From positions 1 through 64,000 of the IMG/VR virus record IMGVR_UViG_3300025759_000082: a stretch of 64,000 nt of DNA. One strand, written 5' to 3'. A program made the position numbers and the translations under genes. The stretch comes from a virus. Position 1 is the stretch's first letter, and each line of letters opens with the position of its first letter. Below are positions 1 through 7,589 of this stretch, piece by piece. The notes beneath the pieces were generated by a model that worked only from the letters and a program-made list of their open reading frames with translations, was not told the origin of the DNA and made no database searches.

Positions 1-17
1 TGTTGGAAAGCTGGTAA

Positions 18-593
18 ATGAAGTTTACTTCGATCCTGCTTGAGTTCGCTTCGGCGCTGAAGATTTGGTTTCCCAAGATGGAAAACCGAGTCGTCGCCGT
101 TCTGGACTCCGATATCACGGGCGACAACGTACCTACGCTTCCGCTGGCCATGCTGGCGCTTATTCGGGAGACGGCAGAACATAACCCGCAGACCAATGCG
201 TCTCCGAAAATCACCGAAGATTTTATCGTCGAATTCTGGATGGAGCCTACAAAGTACCAGATCGAAGGTGGCGCACCGTTCTGGGCTTTCTACGACTATG
301 ACTCGATCAGGAACATGATCCTGTCAAACCTCCCCAATTTTGTGTCGTCACGCCAGCAGCGTCTGAAGTACGTTTCGTTGGAAACCGACAGCACCCAGTT
401 TGCAGCTGTTCTGACATTCCGTTTCACACACACCTACGAATGGTGTCCGGACGACGAGATGGAAGACGACTGCTCGCCTACCCTGGATGGCAAACCGCTG
501 GTGATTACCAGTTGCCTCCAGGTTCCTCCGCAGCCGTACTGCGATGATGAATGCGCAGAATGCAAGGAAAAAGAGAAGGAAACGTGTCCATGA
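18..593 (+). CDS. Probable tail terminator-like protein (Mu gp37 position)
   Basis: 191-residue protein. I do not recognise a strong motif. It lies directly before a gp38-like gene and the sheath gene, which is the place of gp37 in phage Mu, so a tail-completion or head-tail joining role is inferred from synteny. The ATG follows GGAAAG. The C-terminus is rich in Cys, Asp and Glu, a trait shared with other surface proteins of this phage. The stop overlaps the next start (ATGA), indicating translational coupling. Confidence 0.6.
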   Translation: MKFTSILLEFASALKIWFPKMENRVVAVLDSDITGDNVPTLPLAMLALIRETAEHNPQTNASPKITEDFIVEFWMEPTKYQIEGGAPFWAFYDYDSIRNMILSNLPNFVSSRQQRLKYVSLETDSTQFAAVLTFRFTHTYEWCPDDEMEDDCSPTLDGKPLVITSCLQVPPQPYCDDECAECKEKEKETCP

Positions 594-829
594 TCGGTAC
601 CGCCCAGGCCGTGGAAGGTCGGATCGCATTCACGCATCCGGTCGGCGGCAAGCTCATCCCGGTGGGTGCTCCCATCACAGTCGTGGTTTCGCCATGGCTG
701 CAGAAGATGGCAGCTCAGGGCGATATCGTCCTGACCTATGGTAATCCGCACGTGGTCGAGGAAACTCCTCCTCCGCCGCCGGATGATGAAACGACCACCA
801 AGACGAAGCGCACTCGGTCGTCGAACTAA
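590..829 (+). CDS. Mu gp38-like small tail protein (DUF2635-like)
   Basis: 79 residues, starting at the ATG that overlaps the previous stop; a longer in-frame start upstream would lie inside the preceding gene. The pattern 'HPVGGKLIPVGAPITV', then W, then 'GDIV' fits the short DUF2635/gp38 family found before Mu-like sheath genes. The C-terminus is a proline run followed by a Thr/Lys/Arg tail, probably disordered. The family's role in tail assembly is not well defined. Confidence 0.65.
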   Translation: MIGTAQAVEGRIAFTHPVGGKLIPVGAPITVVVSPWLQKMAAQGDIVLTYGNPHVVEETPPPPPDDETTTKTKRTRSSN

Positions 830-850
830 GACTCGAAGAAAGGAAACACA

Positions 851-2365
851 ATGCCACAGGATGTGCTCTCCGACGGCTTCGTGCAGCTCTGCATCGATCC
901 GTCGCTGAACTTCTACGACGGCAAGTGCCGTGTTCTCGTGGAAGGTCAGTTCTATGATCCCGGCGAAGGCTGCACGGTCGTCGCCGACCAGATCGTCCCG
1001 GTCACGAGCCTCCGCGATGTCGACTGCCGCTTCGGCGCTGGTTCGGTTCTCGCTGAGTCGCTGAAGAAGATTTTCTGCGAATGTCCGAAAAACATCGAGG
1101 TCCACGCCCTTCCGCGTGAAGACCCCGCTGCTGGCGTCGCAGCCGTCTACGACCTGACCATTACTGGTCCCGCCACGTCGGCTGGTCTGATCGACCTGTA
1201 TCTGTTCGAAGGCGATTATTCCGTCGCTCTCACCATCGACTCGGGTGATGCGGTCGCGGACATCGCCGCAAAACTCATCGCCGCTCTTCCGGCCAACTTC
1301 CCGTACACTACCGCGGCGACCGCCACCGGTGTGACGTTCACAGCGCGCAACGACGGCGAGGTCGGCAACTATCTGACGATGGTGTTCAACTGGCGCAATC
1401 GCCAGGGTGTCACTCCGGCGGGCGTGACGATGTCGCTGGCTCAGACCACTCCGGGTTCCGGTGATCTGCCCGTGCTCGACCTCCCGAGTGTTCTCGGTGT
1501 CTGCTGCTACAGCTGCATCGCCGTCCTGAGCGGCGACAACGCCCAGCACGAGAACTGGGAGCGTTACCTGAAGACGCAGTGGGACTGTGACGGTCCCCAG
1601 TGCTTCGGTCACGCTTACACCTACGCTCCGGGCACTCCGGCGCAGGTGCTTTCGCGGTTCCACAATTCGGCGGAAATCTCGAAGATCGCCCACTGCCCGG
1701 GTGATACGGCTCCGCCGTGGTTCAAGGTCGCCGCATACGCTGCGAAGTCGTGCTGCACGGCCTGCGACAATCCGGAGCTGTCGATCCAGGGACGCAACTA
1801 CGGTGTGCTCACCTGCATCCGTGTTCCGGGCACCTGCACCAGCTGCTACAGTTACGATGAGCAGTTGCTGCTGCGCGAGAACAACTTCGTCGTCACCGGT
1901 CCTCTGCAGGCCGGCGCAGGCCAGTACACGTCGCCGTATATCTTCAACGACGTGACCAACAACCTGTACGACAACCTCGGTCGTCGTAACGCCACCTTCT
2001 GGGACGTCAGTTCGAAGCGTCTCATCGCCAAGACGGCGATTGAGATCGCGGCGCATCTGCAGACCTACAACGGTCTGGGTCTGTTCACCAAGAACACCAC
2101 GATCAAGGAAGGCGTGTTCGGTACCAATCCGCGTCTGATCCACGCCGGCGTTCGCGCGTGGGCGAAGGATCAGGTCGGCACCCTGTTCTCGGAGTTCGAC
2201 GATATCGACAACGATATCCAGGTCAAGACGGACTTCGAGGTCGCATCGAACTGCCAGGGCAATCCGAACCATCTGCACCTGCTGTTCCGGTACCGCCAGC
2301 CGTCGCGCGTCGACCGGATCATCACCACGCTCCAGCCCGATCTGCTGGACAACTGCGACCGGTAA
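851..2365 (+). CDS. Contractile tail sheath protein
   Basis: 504 residues, in the Mu gpL sheath position and of similar length. The middle has the variable beta domain seen in Mu-type sheaths ('VAVYDLTITGPATSAG', then a repeated Ala-Asp-Ile-Ala-Ala-type helix), and the C-terminal third is the conserved sheath core ending in 'VDRIITTLQPDLLDNC'. A good AAAGGAAAC ribosome site precedes the ATG. It has about 20 cysteines (4%), including CCYSC and SCCTAC clusters, far more than is usual for a sheath. Confidence 0.88.
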   Translation: MPQDVLSDGFVQLCIDPSLNFYDGKCRVLVEGQFYDPGEGCTVVADQIVPVTSLRDVDCRFGAGSVLAESLKKIFCECPKNIEVHALPREDPAAGVAAVYDLTITGPATSAGLIDLYLFEGDYSVALTIDSGDAVADIAAKLIAALPANFPYTTAATATGVTFTARNDGEVGNYLTMVFNWRNRQGVTPAGVTMSLAQTTPGSGDLPVLDLPSVLGVCCYSCIAVLSGDNAQHENWERYLKTQWDCDGPQCFGHAYTYAPGTPAQVLSRFHNSAEISKIAHCPGDTAPPWFKVAAYAAKSCCTACDNPELSIQGRNYGVLTCIRVPGTCTSCYSYDEQLLLRENNFVVTGPLQAGAGQYTSPYIFNDVTNNLYDNLGRRNATFWDVSSKRLIAKTAIEIAAHLQTYNGLGLFTKNTTIKEGVFGTNPRLIHAGVRAWAKDQVGTLFSEFDDIDNDIQVKTDFEVASNCQGNPNHLHLLFRYRQPSRVDRIITTLQPDLLDNCDR

Positions 2366-2382
2366 CCCACGCCTACCAACGG

Positions 2383-2400
2383 CTAGAGCTTCGGCTCTAG
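2383..2400 (+). other. Perfect TTCG-tetraloop hairpin between sheath and tube genes
   Basis: CTAGAGC-TTCG-GCTCTAG, a 7-bp perfect stem capped by the very stable UUCG loop, 17 bases after the sheath stop. No T run follows, so it is more likely an mRNA-stability or partial-attenuation element that sets the sheath:tube ratio than a full terminator. Confidence 0.6.
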
Positions 2401-2433
2401 TCGTCCTCGGCAAACTCTGAAAGGACAGGAACT

Positions 2434-2847
2434 ATGCCTTGCGAAAACTTGGTCGGCGTGAAGAACATCATGCTGTCCTTCTACGACTGTGACACGGAGA
2501 CCCGTGTCGGTCCGATCTCGCACAAGCTCGCCACGGACGAAATCCCGATGTGGAAGGCGTGCGAGTGGAACCCCGAGGCTCTGCCGGGCGGCTATACCAA
2601 GCGCGTCGCCAGCAACGCTTCGGCCGAAATGTCGATCATCCGCGACAAACGCATCCCGCTTTCCTACTATCAGGGCTGCGCTGCTATCGACGTGCAGGTC
2701 GAATACCTCAACGGCATCGTCATGACCGGCCTGGCCGGCGGCGTCATCGGTGAGGAGCGTTCCGACACGCACCAGGTCGATCTGGAACTCTCGTTCCGGA
2801 CCGTCGACGAACTCCTGCCGCCCGGCGCTCTTGCTCAGGCGGCGTAA
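2434..2847 (+). CDS. Tail tube protein
   Basis: 137 residues, immediately downstream of the sheath, matching the size and position of Mu gpM/tube. Composition is beta-rich with alternating hydrophobic residues ('QVDLELSFRTVDELL' near the end). An AAAGGACAGG site precedes the ATG. It contains four Cys. Assignment rests on synteny and size rather than a diagnostic motif. Confidence 0.75.
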   Translation: MPCENLVGVKNIMLSFYDCDTETRVGPISHKLATDEIPMWKACEWNPEALPGGYTKRVASNASAEMSIIRDKRIPLSYYQGCAAIDVQVEYLNGIVMTGLAGGVIGEERSDTHQVDLELSFRTVDELLPPGALAQAA

Positions 2848-2854
2848 CAAAGAA

Positions 2855-2884
2855 TTGTACTTCAGGGTATAACTGGGGTACAAT
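2855..2884 (+). promoter_or_regulatory. Sigma70-like promoter in the tube-chaperone gap
   Basis: TTGTAC, 18 bases, TACAAT. The spacing and -10 are good (5 of 6), and the same -35/-10 pair occurs upstream of the HNH gene on the minus strand (56046-56075). The predicted start, about 2891, falls at the foot of the first hairpin of the candidate RNA. Confidence 0.5.
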
Positions 2885-2888
2885 GGAA

Positions 2889-2980
2889 ATCGAGGTCGGC
2901 TGGCCTCGATAGATCGCGCGGTTTCTCCTTGGTTCTGCTGCGATCCGTGCCGGCGAGCGTGCTGCCTCAGGCTCGCCGGC
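2889..2980 (+). ncRNA. Candidate anti-Shine-Dalgarno small RNA
   Basis: Three hairpins follow the promoter. SL1 pairs ATCGAGG (2889-2895) with CCTCGAT (2904-2910). SL2 pairs GATCGC (2912-2917) with GCGATC (2940-2945). SL3 is a perfect 10-bp GC-rich stem, 2949-2958 with 2971-2980. The SL2 loop carries GTTTCTCCTTGGTTC (2921-2935), the exact 15-base complement of the leaders of minus-strand genes starting at 40480 and 45234, and it matches 8-12 bases of about a dozen others. SL3 has no U tract, so termination or processing there is unproven. CU-rich-loop anti-SD RNAs are known in rhizobia and staphylococci; a phage version aimed at its own early genes is inference. Confidence 0.45.
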
Positions 2981-3020
2981 ATGTCCCTATTCTGAGGCAC
3001 TCTGAGGCAAAGAGGCAGCT
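2949..3020 (+). promoter_or_regulatory. Switchable pseudoknot leader of the tail chaperone
   Basis: The loop of the SL3 hairpin contains GCTGCCTCAG (2961-2970). Downstream are two tandem CTGAGGCA copies (2992-2999, 3002-3009) and then GAGGCAGC (3012-3019), which contains the ribosome site of the gene at 3021. Each can form 8 bp with the loop. The loop could therefore sit on either decoy or on the ribosome site, giving a translational on/off element. Confidence 0.45.
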
Positions 3021-3626
3021 ATGAGAATCGAAACGGATAAGGGTGCAGTTTTCGTCGGCGAAACGCAGATCGATCACTTCACCGTGGAACCTCTGTCGTT
3101 CACCGGCTTCGCAATCTGCGTGAATAAGGCCAACGAAGAAGTCGGACCGAACGAGAACCTTACGAAGTACCTTCAGCGTGAGCGCATCCTGCGTCAGGTC
3201 AAGGCTCACAAGAAGGACGGAACGGTCGTCCCAATGACGGCCGAGCATCTGCTCAACATGCCCCTCGCCTATGGCAAGGTGTTCACAAGTCAGCTGCTGA
3301 AGGACACTTCTCCGGTTGGCGAAATTCTCGAAAGCGGGGATGGTATCTCTGCCCCGCTTCTCTATCGGCTTGGCACGCCGATCAAGACCGGCACCGACGA
3401 CAAGGAGATCACGGAGCTCGAATTCCAAGCCAAGACCTTTGGCGACATCGAAGATATCCTGGCGGCGGAGAACCACGTCGAGAAAACCCTGAAGATGATC
3501 GAACTGCTCGGTCGTCCCGTGGGTGATTTCGATCTCCTGACTCTCCCCTCCTGGGCTCTCGATCAGATCACGATCGTCGACGGCTCAAACCTGATGAACA
3601 GGGTTCTCCCGAGTTTTTTCGAGTAG
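3021..3626 (+). CDS. Tail assembly chaperone, short form
   Basis: 201 residues, between tube and tape measure, where contractile and lambda-like phages encode the chaperone that loads the tape measure. No catalytic motif is expected or seen. It ends right after a slippery heptamer, allowing a longer frameshifted form. The ribosome site AGAGG lies in the predicted pseudoknot-controlled leader. Confidence 0.75.
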   Translation: MRIETDKGAVFVGETQIDHFTVEPLSFTGFAICVNKANEEVGPNENLTKYLQRERILRQVKAHKKDGTVVPMTAEHLLNMPLAYGKVFTSQLLKDTSPVGEILESGDGISAPLLYRLGTPIKTGTDDKEITELEFQAKTFGDIEDILAAENHVEKTLKMIELLGRPVGDFDLLTLPSWALDQITIVDGSNLMNRVLPSFFE

Positions 3627-3793
3627 CCGACAAGGTCTACGAGAAAGTCGAGCAAATTCGATACTACTCGGGGACCTCTGAAAACTTTCGCCCGGTTTCT
3701 ATCCGAGCGTTGGCTTTGCGGATTAAGGCATTCGACAAAATCCACGCTCGCGAAATCAAGAACCGTATCTTGTTGGCTGGAGGTAAAGCTTAG
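3021..3793 (+). CDS. Tail assembly chaperone, frameshifted long form
   Basis: Product of a -1 slip at 3614-3620: residues 1-200 of the short form, then 57 residues read from 3620 to 3790 (starting RVADKVYEKV and ending LLAGGKA), about 257 residues in all. The 167-base interval before the tape measure has no other gene and is completely used by this extension. In the lambda G/GT and Mu gp41 systems the extension contacts the growing tube and is made at a few percent of the short form. Confidence 0.75.
3614..3620 (+). other. -1 programmed frameshift site TTTTTTC
   Basis: In the chaperone frame the codons are AGT TTT TTC GAG TAG, so T-TTT-TTC is a canonical X-XXY-YYZ slippery heptamer six bases before the stop. 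The -1 frame then stays open to a TAG at 3791-3793 that abuts the tape-measure start. Such frameshifts are established for tail chaperone genes of many tailed phages. Confidence 0.8.
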
Positions 3794-6399
3794 TGGGAAC
3801 GTTTACTGAGACCGCGGTTCTTCAGGTATCGGACCAAAGCTCGGGCCAGTTGAAGGCTATCGAGTCGGCTCTCCGTAAACTTAACGCTGAGTCGGCGAAA
3901 GCCAAGTCGGCGTTCTCGGCTATCAAGCCACCGAAGATCGATCCAGGTCTGGCGAAGACCTTGACGACCATTGCGACCGCGATGACCAAGCTGAAAGAAG
4001 CTCAGAAGGGCATGCGGTCGCAAAACATTAACATCTCGGTCAAGGTCCAGGGTACCGCCAAGCTGGAAGCCCTGAATGCAGCTCTCACGAAATACAATAC
4101 GCTTTCCAAGAAAGCTATCCCTCTGAACCTCACGAATAGGGTTCAGAGCGTACCAGCTGCTGTCCAGAGAGTCAACGCCGGTCTTCCGGCGGGAGGTGCT
4201 AGTGGAGGCGGATCAGGAACGGGCGGTGGTGGAGCTACTGCTGCTGTTGGTGGCGGTGGTTCTGGTCGTAGCACTACTAGCAGACCTAACGCTGTAGCCA
4301 GAGGCCTCGGTCACGTCGGTCGTGGCGTTGCCTACACTGCTGGATACGGTTTGGCCTTCCGCGCATATGAGTCCTTCGTCGAAGGCATGTATGGCGTCGA
4401 CGTGAGTAAGACACAGGCTCGCCTTCTCAATATGAAGGAGCGCGAAGACCTTGAGAATTTCGTTCTCGAGCAGGCGAAACTGTTCCCGGAATTGACCGAA
4501 GCGAACATTCGTCAGATGACGTTCGAAAATGCAGCGCTTCTTGGTGATCCGCTTCAGGCTAAGCAGATCATGCCTGCTATCTTCGAGCAGGTTCGTCTGG
4601 CAATGCTTCGTAACCTTACTCGTGAACAGGCTGTTGAGGAAGGCTTTACTCTTTCTCGTATGGCCAACGTATTGTCCGCATTTTCGGATCAGCTCGGCAA
4701 TCTCGATGTTCAGGCACTGAGAGCAACGTTCGATACTGCTCAGCGTGCTCAGATCGTTTCAGGACGCGACCTGGACGAGAAAGCTATGCTGCAGACGGCA
4801 AAGAACCTCCGTGCTTCTGGTCAGGCCCTGACCCCGGCCGCGCTGCTCAAGACGTTCTTGCTGACTGCAGATATGGGTGGCACCGCTGGCGTTGGTATCA
4901 ACCAGCTAATCAAGAACCTTTCAGGTCGTGCCTTCAAAGCTCAAATGCAGGAGCAGGCTCGTCTGGGTCTTGCTGTTCAGAACCCTGAGACTGGTCGGTT
5001 CACGTCGATCAATCCTCAGTTGCTACGCAATGATCCGTTTGAGTTCATTGCGAAGTATATTACCGGACCTGGAGGCGCATTCGATCAGCTTGGTATCGAC
5101 GCAACGAAAATGTCAGCTGATGAATTCAACGCTGCGGTGTCTGAATTCTCTGATACGATTCTGAGTCATCGTACTGCTGCCGACCTGATGACCAAAGCGA
5201 TCTTGCAGCAGCAGGAACTGATCAATCAGGCTCGGACGGCTGAAAACCTCGATCTGTCTCCTGAGAATGTACAGCGCCTCGCTGAGGATAGTACTTGGTT
5301 CCAGATGCAGGCCGCGGGAGCTCGTATTACGAATTCACTGGGTCTCATCGCTGACGGTCTGGAAGACATCATTATTCCGACCTTGGAAGGCATTGGTTCC
5401 GGTATTCAATGGTTTACGAACCAGCTTAAGAATGATCAAGGTGAGATCGGACTCGGAGCTTCGCTGGCGGCATCACTTGGTATTGGTGCCATGGTCACGG
5501 CCATTTTCAATCCGTCTGCTATCGCACTTACCGCTTCGGCATTCGCGCTTAACCGGTCGGCTACGGCTCTGACGGCGGCAGCTCGCGCTCAGGCAGGTGG
5601 CGCAGCACTCGATGGAGCTGGCGGTCCCAAGAAAACCGGCTTCTTCGGAAAGCTTATGAAGCTCGGTGCTGTTGCAGGTATCACCGCAGCTTCTATCGAG
5701 GGAATGCGCTATTCTGTAGAAGAATTGAGCAAAACCAATGCTGACGAAGGTCGGAGACTGGCTACTCCGCGTGATGCTGAACGTCATTCTATGGAGCTTC
5801 TGCGTCGCGATCCAGCGGGAGTTGAGGCGGCCATCGCGGACGGTGCGCGTCGCGGAACGGCGGAAGGCCAGGTCGAAGCTACAAGCGCTCCTGGGATTAT
5901 GAATTCTCCGTTTATGGAGGACGTTCGCGGCATCCTGTCGGGTATCAAGGACGCCATTGAGAAGCAACGTATCGAAGGTCAGCCTGAACCATATCAGGCA
6001 GTTCGTGATCGTACTCCAGGAACTGCTCGTCCTGGTGGCTTCATGAATTCGCCGTTCATGGATGATGTTCGGTCGTTCTTTGGCCTTGAAGTTGCTCCTG
6101 CTGTGGAGGCCATCGACAACTCGACCCAGCAGATTTTCCAGGGTGCTGGACTCGTTGATCAGGGTGCTGCGGCTGTCACTACTTCGGCAGGACAAGCAAC
6201 CCAGGCCGCTGGTCAAGTAACTCAGGCTGCTGGTCAGGCCACCGCCGCCGGCGGAACTATCTTGAGCGCCTTGAACGAAGGCGCCGCAAATGTGGCTGGT
6301 CAGATCAGAGCAGCATTGGCCGCAGGCGTAAGTGTAAACGTGAATACTCCTGCTCCCGCTCGTTCAGTCCCGACTGGCAATATGGGCGTAGCTCCGTAA
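3793..6399 (+). CDS. Tail tape measure protein
   Basis: 868 residues, the longest gene here, starting at a GTG fused to the preceding stop (TAGTG) behind GGAGG. Alpha-helical throughout, with a Gly/Ala/Ser-rich hinge near residues 130-165, hydrophobic segments near 560-590 and 620-640, and an Ala/Gln/Gly-rich tail. The motif MNSPFM(E/D)DVR occurs twice, near residues 703 and 751, an internal duplication. It has no cysteine at all, in contrast to the Cys-rich outer tail proteins. It sets tail length and is ejected into the host envelope. Confidence 0.9.
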   Translation: MGTFTETAVLQVSDQSSGQLKAIESALRKLNAESAKAKSAFSAIKPPKIDPGLAKTLTTIATAMTKLKEAQKGMRSQNINISVKVQGTAKLEALNAALTKYNTLSKKAIPLNLTNRVQSVPAAVQRVNAGLPAGGASGGGSGTGGGGATAAVGGGGSGRSTTSRPNAVARGLGHVGRGVAYTAGYGLAFRAYESFVEGMYGVDVSKTQARLLNMKEREDLENFVLEQAKLFPELTEANIRQMTFENAALLGDPLQAKQIMPAIFEQVRLAMLRNLTREQAVEEGFTLSRMANVLSAFSDQLGNLDVQALRATFDTAQRAQIVSGRDLDEKAMLQTAKNLRASGQALTPAALLKTFLLTADMGGTAGVGINQLIKNLSGRAFKAQMQEQARLGLAVQNPETGRFTSINPQLLRNDPFEFIAKYITGPGGAFDQLGIDATKMSADEFNAAVSEFSDTILSHRTAADLMTKAILQQQELINQARTAENLDLSPENVQRLAEDSTWFQMQAAGARITNSLGLIADGLEDIIIPTLEGIGSGIQWFTNQLKNDQGEIGLGASLAASLGIGAMVTAIFNPSAIALTASAFALNRSATALTAAARAQAGGAALDGAGGPKKTGFFGKLMKLGAVAGITAASIEGMRYSVEELSKTNADEGRRLATPRDAERHSMELLRRDPAGVEAAIADGARRGTAEGQVEATSAPGIMNSPFMEDVRGILSGIKDAIEKQRIEGQPEPYQAVRDRTPGTARPGGFMNSPFMDDVRSFFGLEVAPAVEAIDNSTQQIFQGAGLVDQGAAAVTTSAGQATQAAGQVTQAAGQATAAGGTILSALNEGAANVAGQIRAALAAGVSVNVNTPAPARSVPTGNMGVAP

Positions 6400-6407
6400 G
6401 GTAAGAC

Positions 6408-7589
6408 ATGGCACAGGGTTGCTATACTCCGCTGTACCTTCCGGCTTCCTACAAGGGAGTCCCGTTCCAGGCGATGGAAGTCACCTCGGAACATGGTCGG
6501 CGTGGTGCTGAAGGTGAGTTTCCTTTTGGCGAGGATACGGCATATGCCGACCTCGGACGGCGCATTCGTGTCTACACTCTCGAAGGACGTATTGTCCATA
6601 ACGCGCATCTGGTGAATGCTGCTGCACTCATCGCTGTTTGCGAAACGACCGGCCCCGGTATCCTGATCCATCCGACTCGCGGTCTGGTTCGGGCAGCTTG
6701 CCGGTCTTTGAAGGTGAAGGATGACCCACTAGAGGCTCAGGGTGTCACCTATGTGACCCTTGAAATGGTTGAGGCAGAAGACTGGACTCACGGGTTCAAC
6801 TTCGTTGCTCAGATCATCGGCCTGTCTCTGCTGTCGATCACGTCGGCTTTGCAGGCATCCTTCACGACGAATTTCCGTCCTTCCGACGTTCCTGCTTTTG
6901 AGCAGCCTCCGGTAATTGAAACGGGACGTCGAGCTATTGAAATTATTCGCGATACGTTCGGCGATGTGACAAACGGATCGGAAGACCTGAAGGTCTCCCG
7001 CATCTATGATGATCTGGATACTTTCAGCCTCGACGACCAAAAACTGAAGACGCCGGCTTCCATGTTCAATGGCATGAAGCTGGGCCTTGCTGCGATCGAT
7101 AAGTATTCGGTTGGCGAAACCAAGTACGAAGCGATGCGCCGTATCGTCAATCAGTTTGCTGCTTCGAATGGTGGTACCCGTACGGCGGATATCTCGATCG
7201 ACTCCATTTACGCGGTCATGCGCGTTCTTGGTGCAGGCTACATGGCTCGCGCTGCTTTGGAAGAAACGCCGGATACGCTGGATGCCGCACTACGCCAGTA
7301 CGATCACGTTGTCGCCATCTTGGAAGGAGAAATCGATGTCGCTCGTGCGCATTGTGACAACCTTCTGTTCCTCGCTCTGAGAGAATTCAAAACGCAGGCT
7401 GAGGTGGCACTTCTCAATCGCGCCTATAACCTGCCGAGCTTGATTGTCTACAACTTCTCCGTGGCACAGCATTCGTTGGTGGCAGCTTACGAAATCTACG
7501 GAGATGCGAAGCGGGCTCGTGAACTCGAGGCTCGTAATCCTCACGCATTGGTCCACAACATGGGACCGCAGATCGTGGCAGCATCATGA
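6408..7589 (+). CDS. Mu gpN-like tail/baseplate protein (DNA circularisation N-terminal family)
   Basis: 393 residues. The N-terminal 120 residues match the DNA_circ_N pattern: 'PASYKGVPF', 'EHGRRGAEGEFPF', 'YADLGRRIRVYTLEG', 'GPGILIHPTRGLVRA' and a closing 'EDWTHG'. It occupies the Mu gpN position after the tape measure. In contractile tails this protein is thought to link the tape measure/tube to the baseplate hub; the circularisation name is historical. It overlaps the next gene by ATGA. Confidence 0.88.
   Translation: MAQGCYTPLYLPASYKGVPFQAMEVTSEHGRRGAEGEFPFGEDTAYADLGRRIRVYTLEGRIVHNAHLVNAAALIAVCETTGPGILIHPTRGLVRAACRSLKVKDDPLEAQGVTYVTLEMVEAEDWTHGFNFVAQIIGLSLLSITSALQASFTTNFRPSDVPAFEQPPVIETGRRAIEIIRDTFGDVTNGSEDLKVSRIYDDLDTFSLDDQKLKTPASMFNGMKLGLAAIDKYSVGETKYEAMRRIVNQFAASNGGTRTADISIDSIYAVMRVLGAGYMARAALEETPDTLDAALRQYDHVVAILEGEIDVARAHCDNLLFLALREFKTQAEVALLNRAYNLPSLIVYNFSVAQHSLVAAYEIYGDAKRARELEARNPHALVHNMGPQIVAAS

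Noticed and set aside
434-2413. 659-codon open frame on the minus strand opposite the sheath gene
   Set aside because: Low-complexity Arg/Val/Asp-rich translation typical of an antisense shadow of a GC-rich gene; no ribosome site or family pattern, and the + strand sheath explains the region. The same holds for the 570- and 575-codon frames opposite the tailspike and capsid genes.
2911-2945. The anti-SD segment as a decayed leader of a lost minus-strand gene
   Set aside because: On the minus strand no start codon follows at a usable distance and no class I or II promoter precedes it. The matched + strand promoter and surrounding hairpins fit an RNA better. Kept as the main alternative to test.
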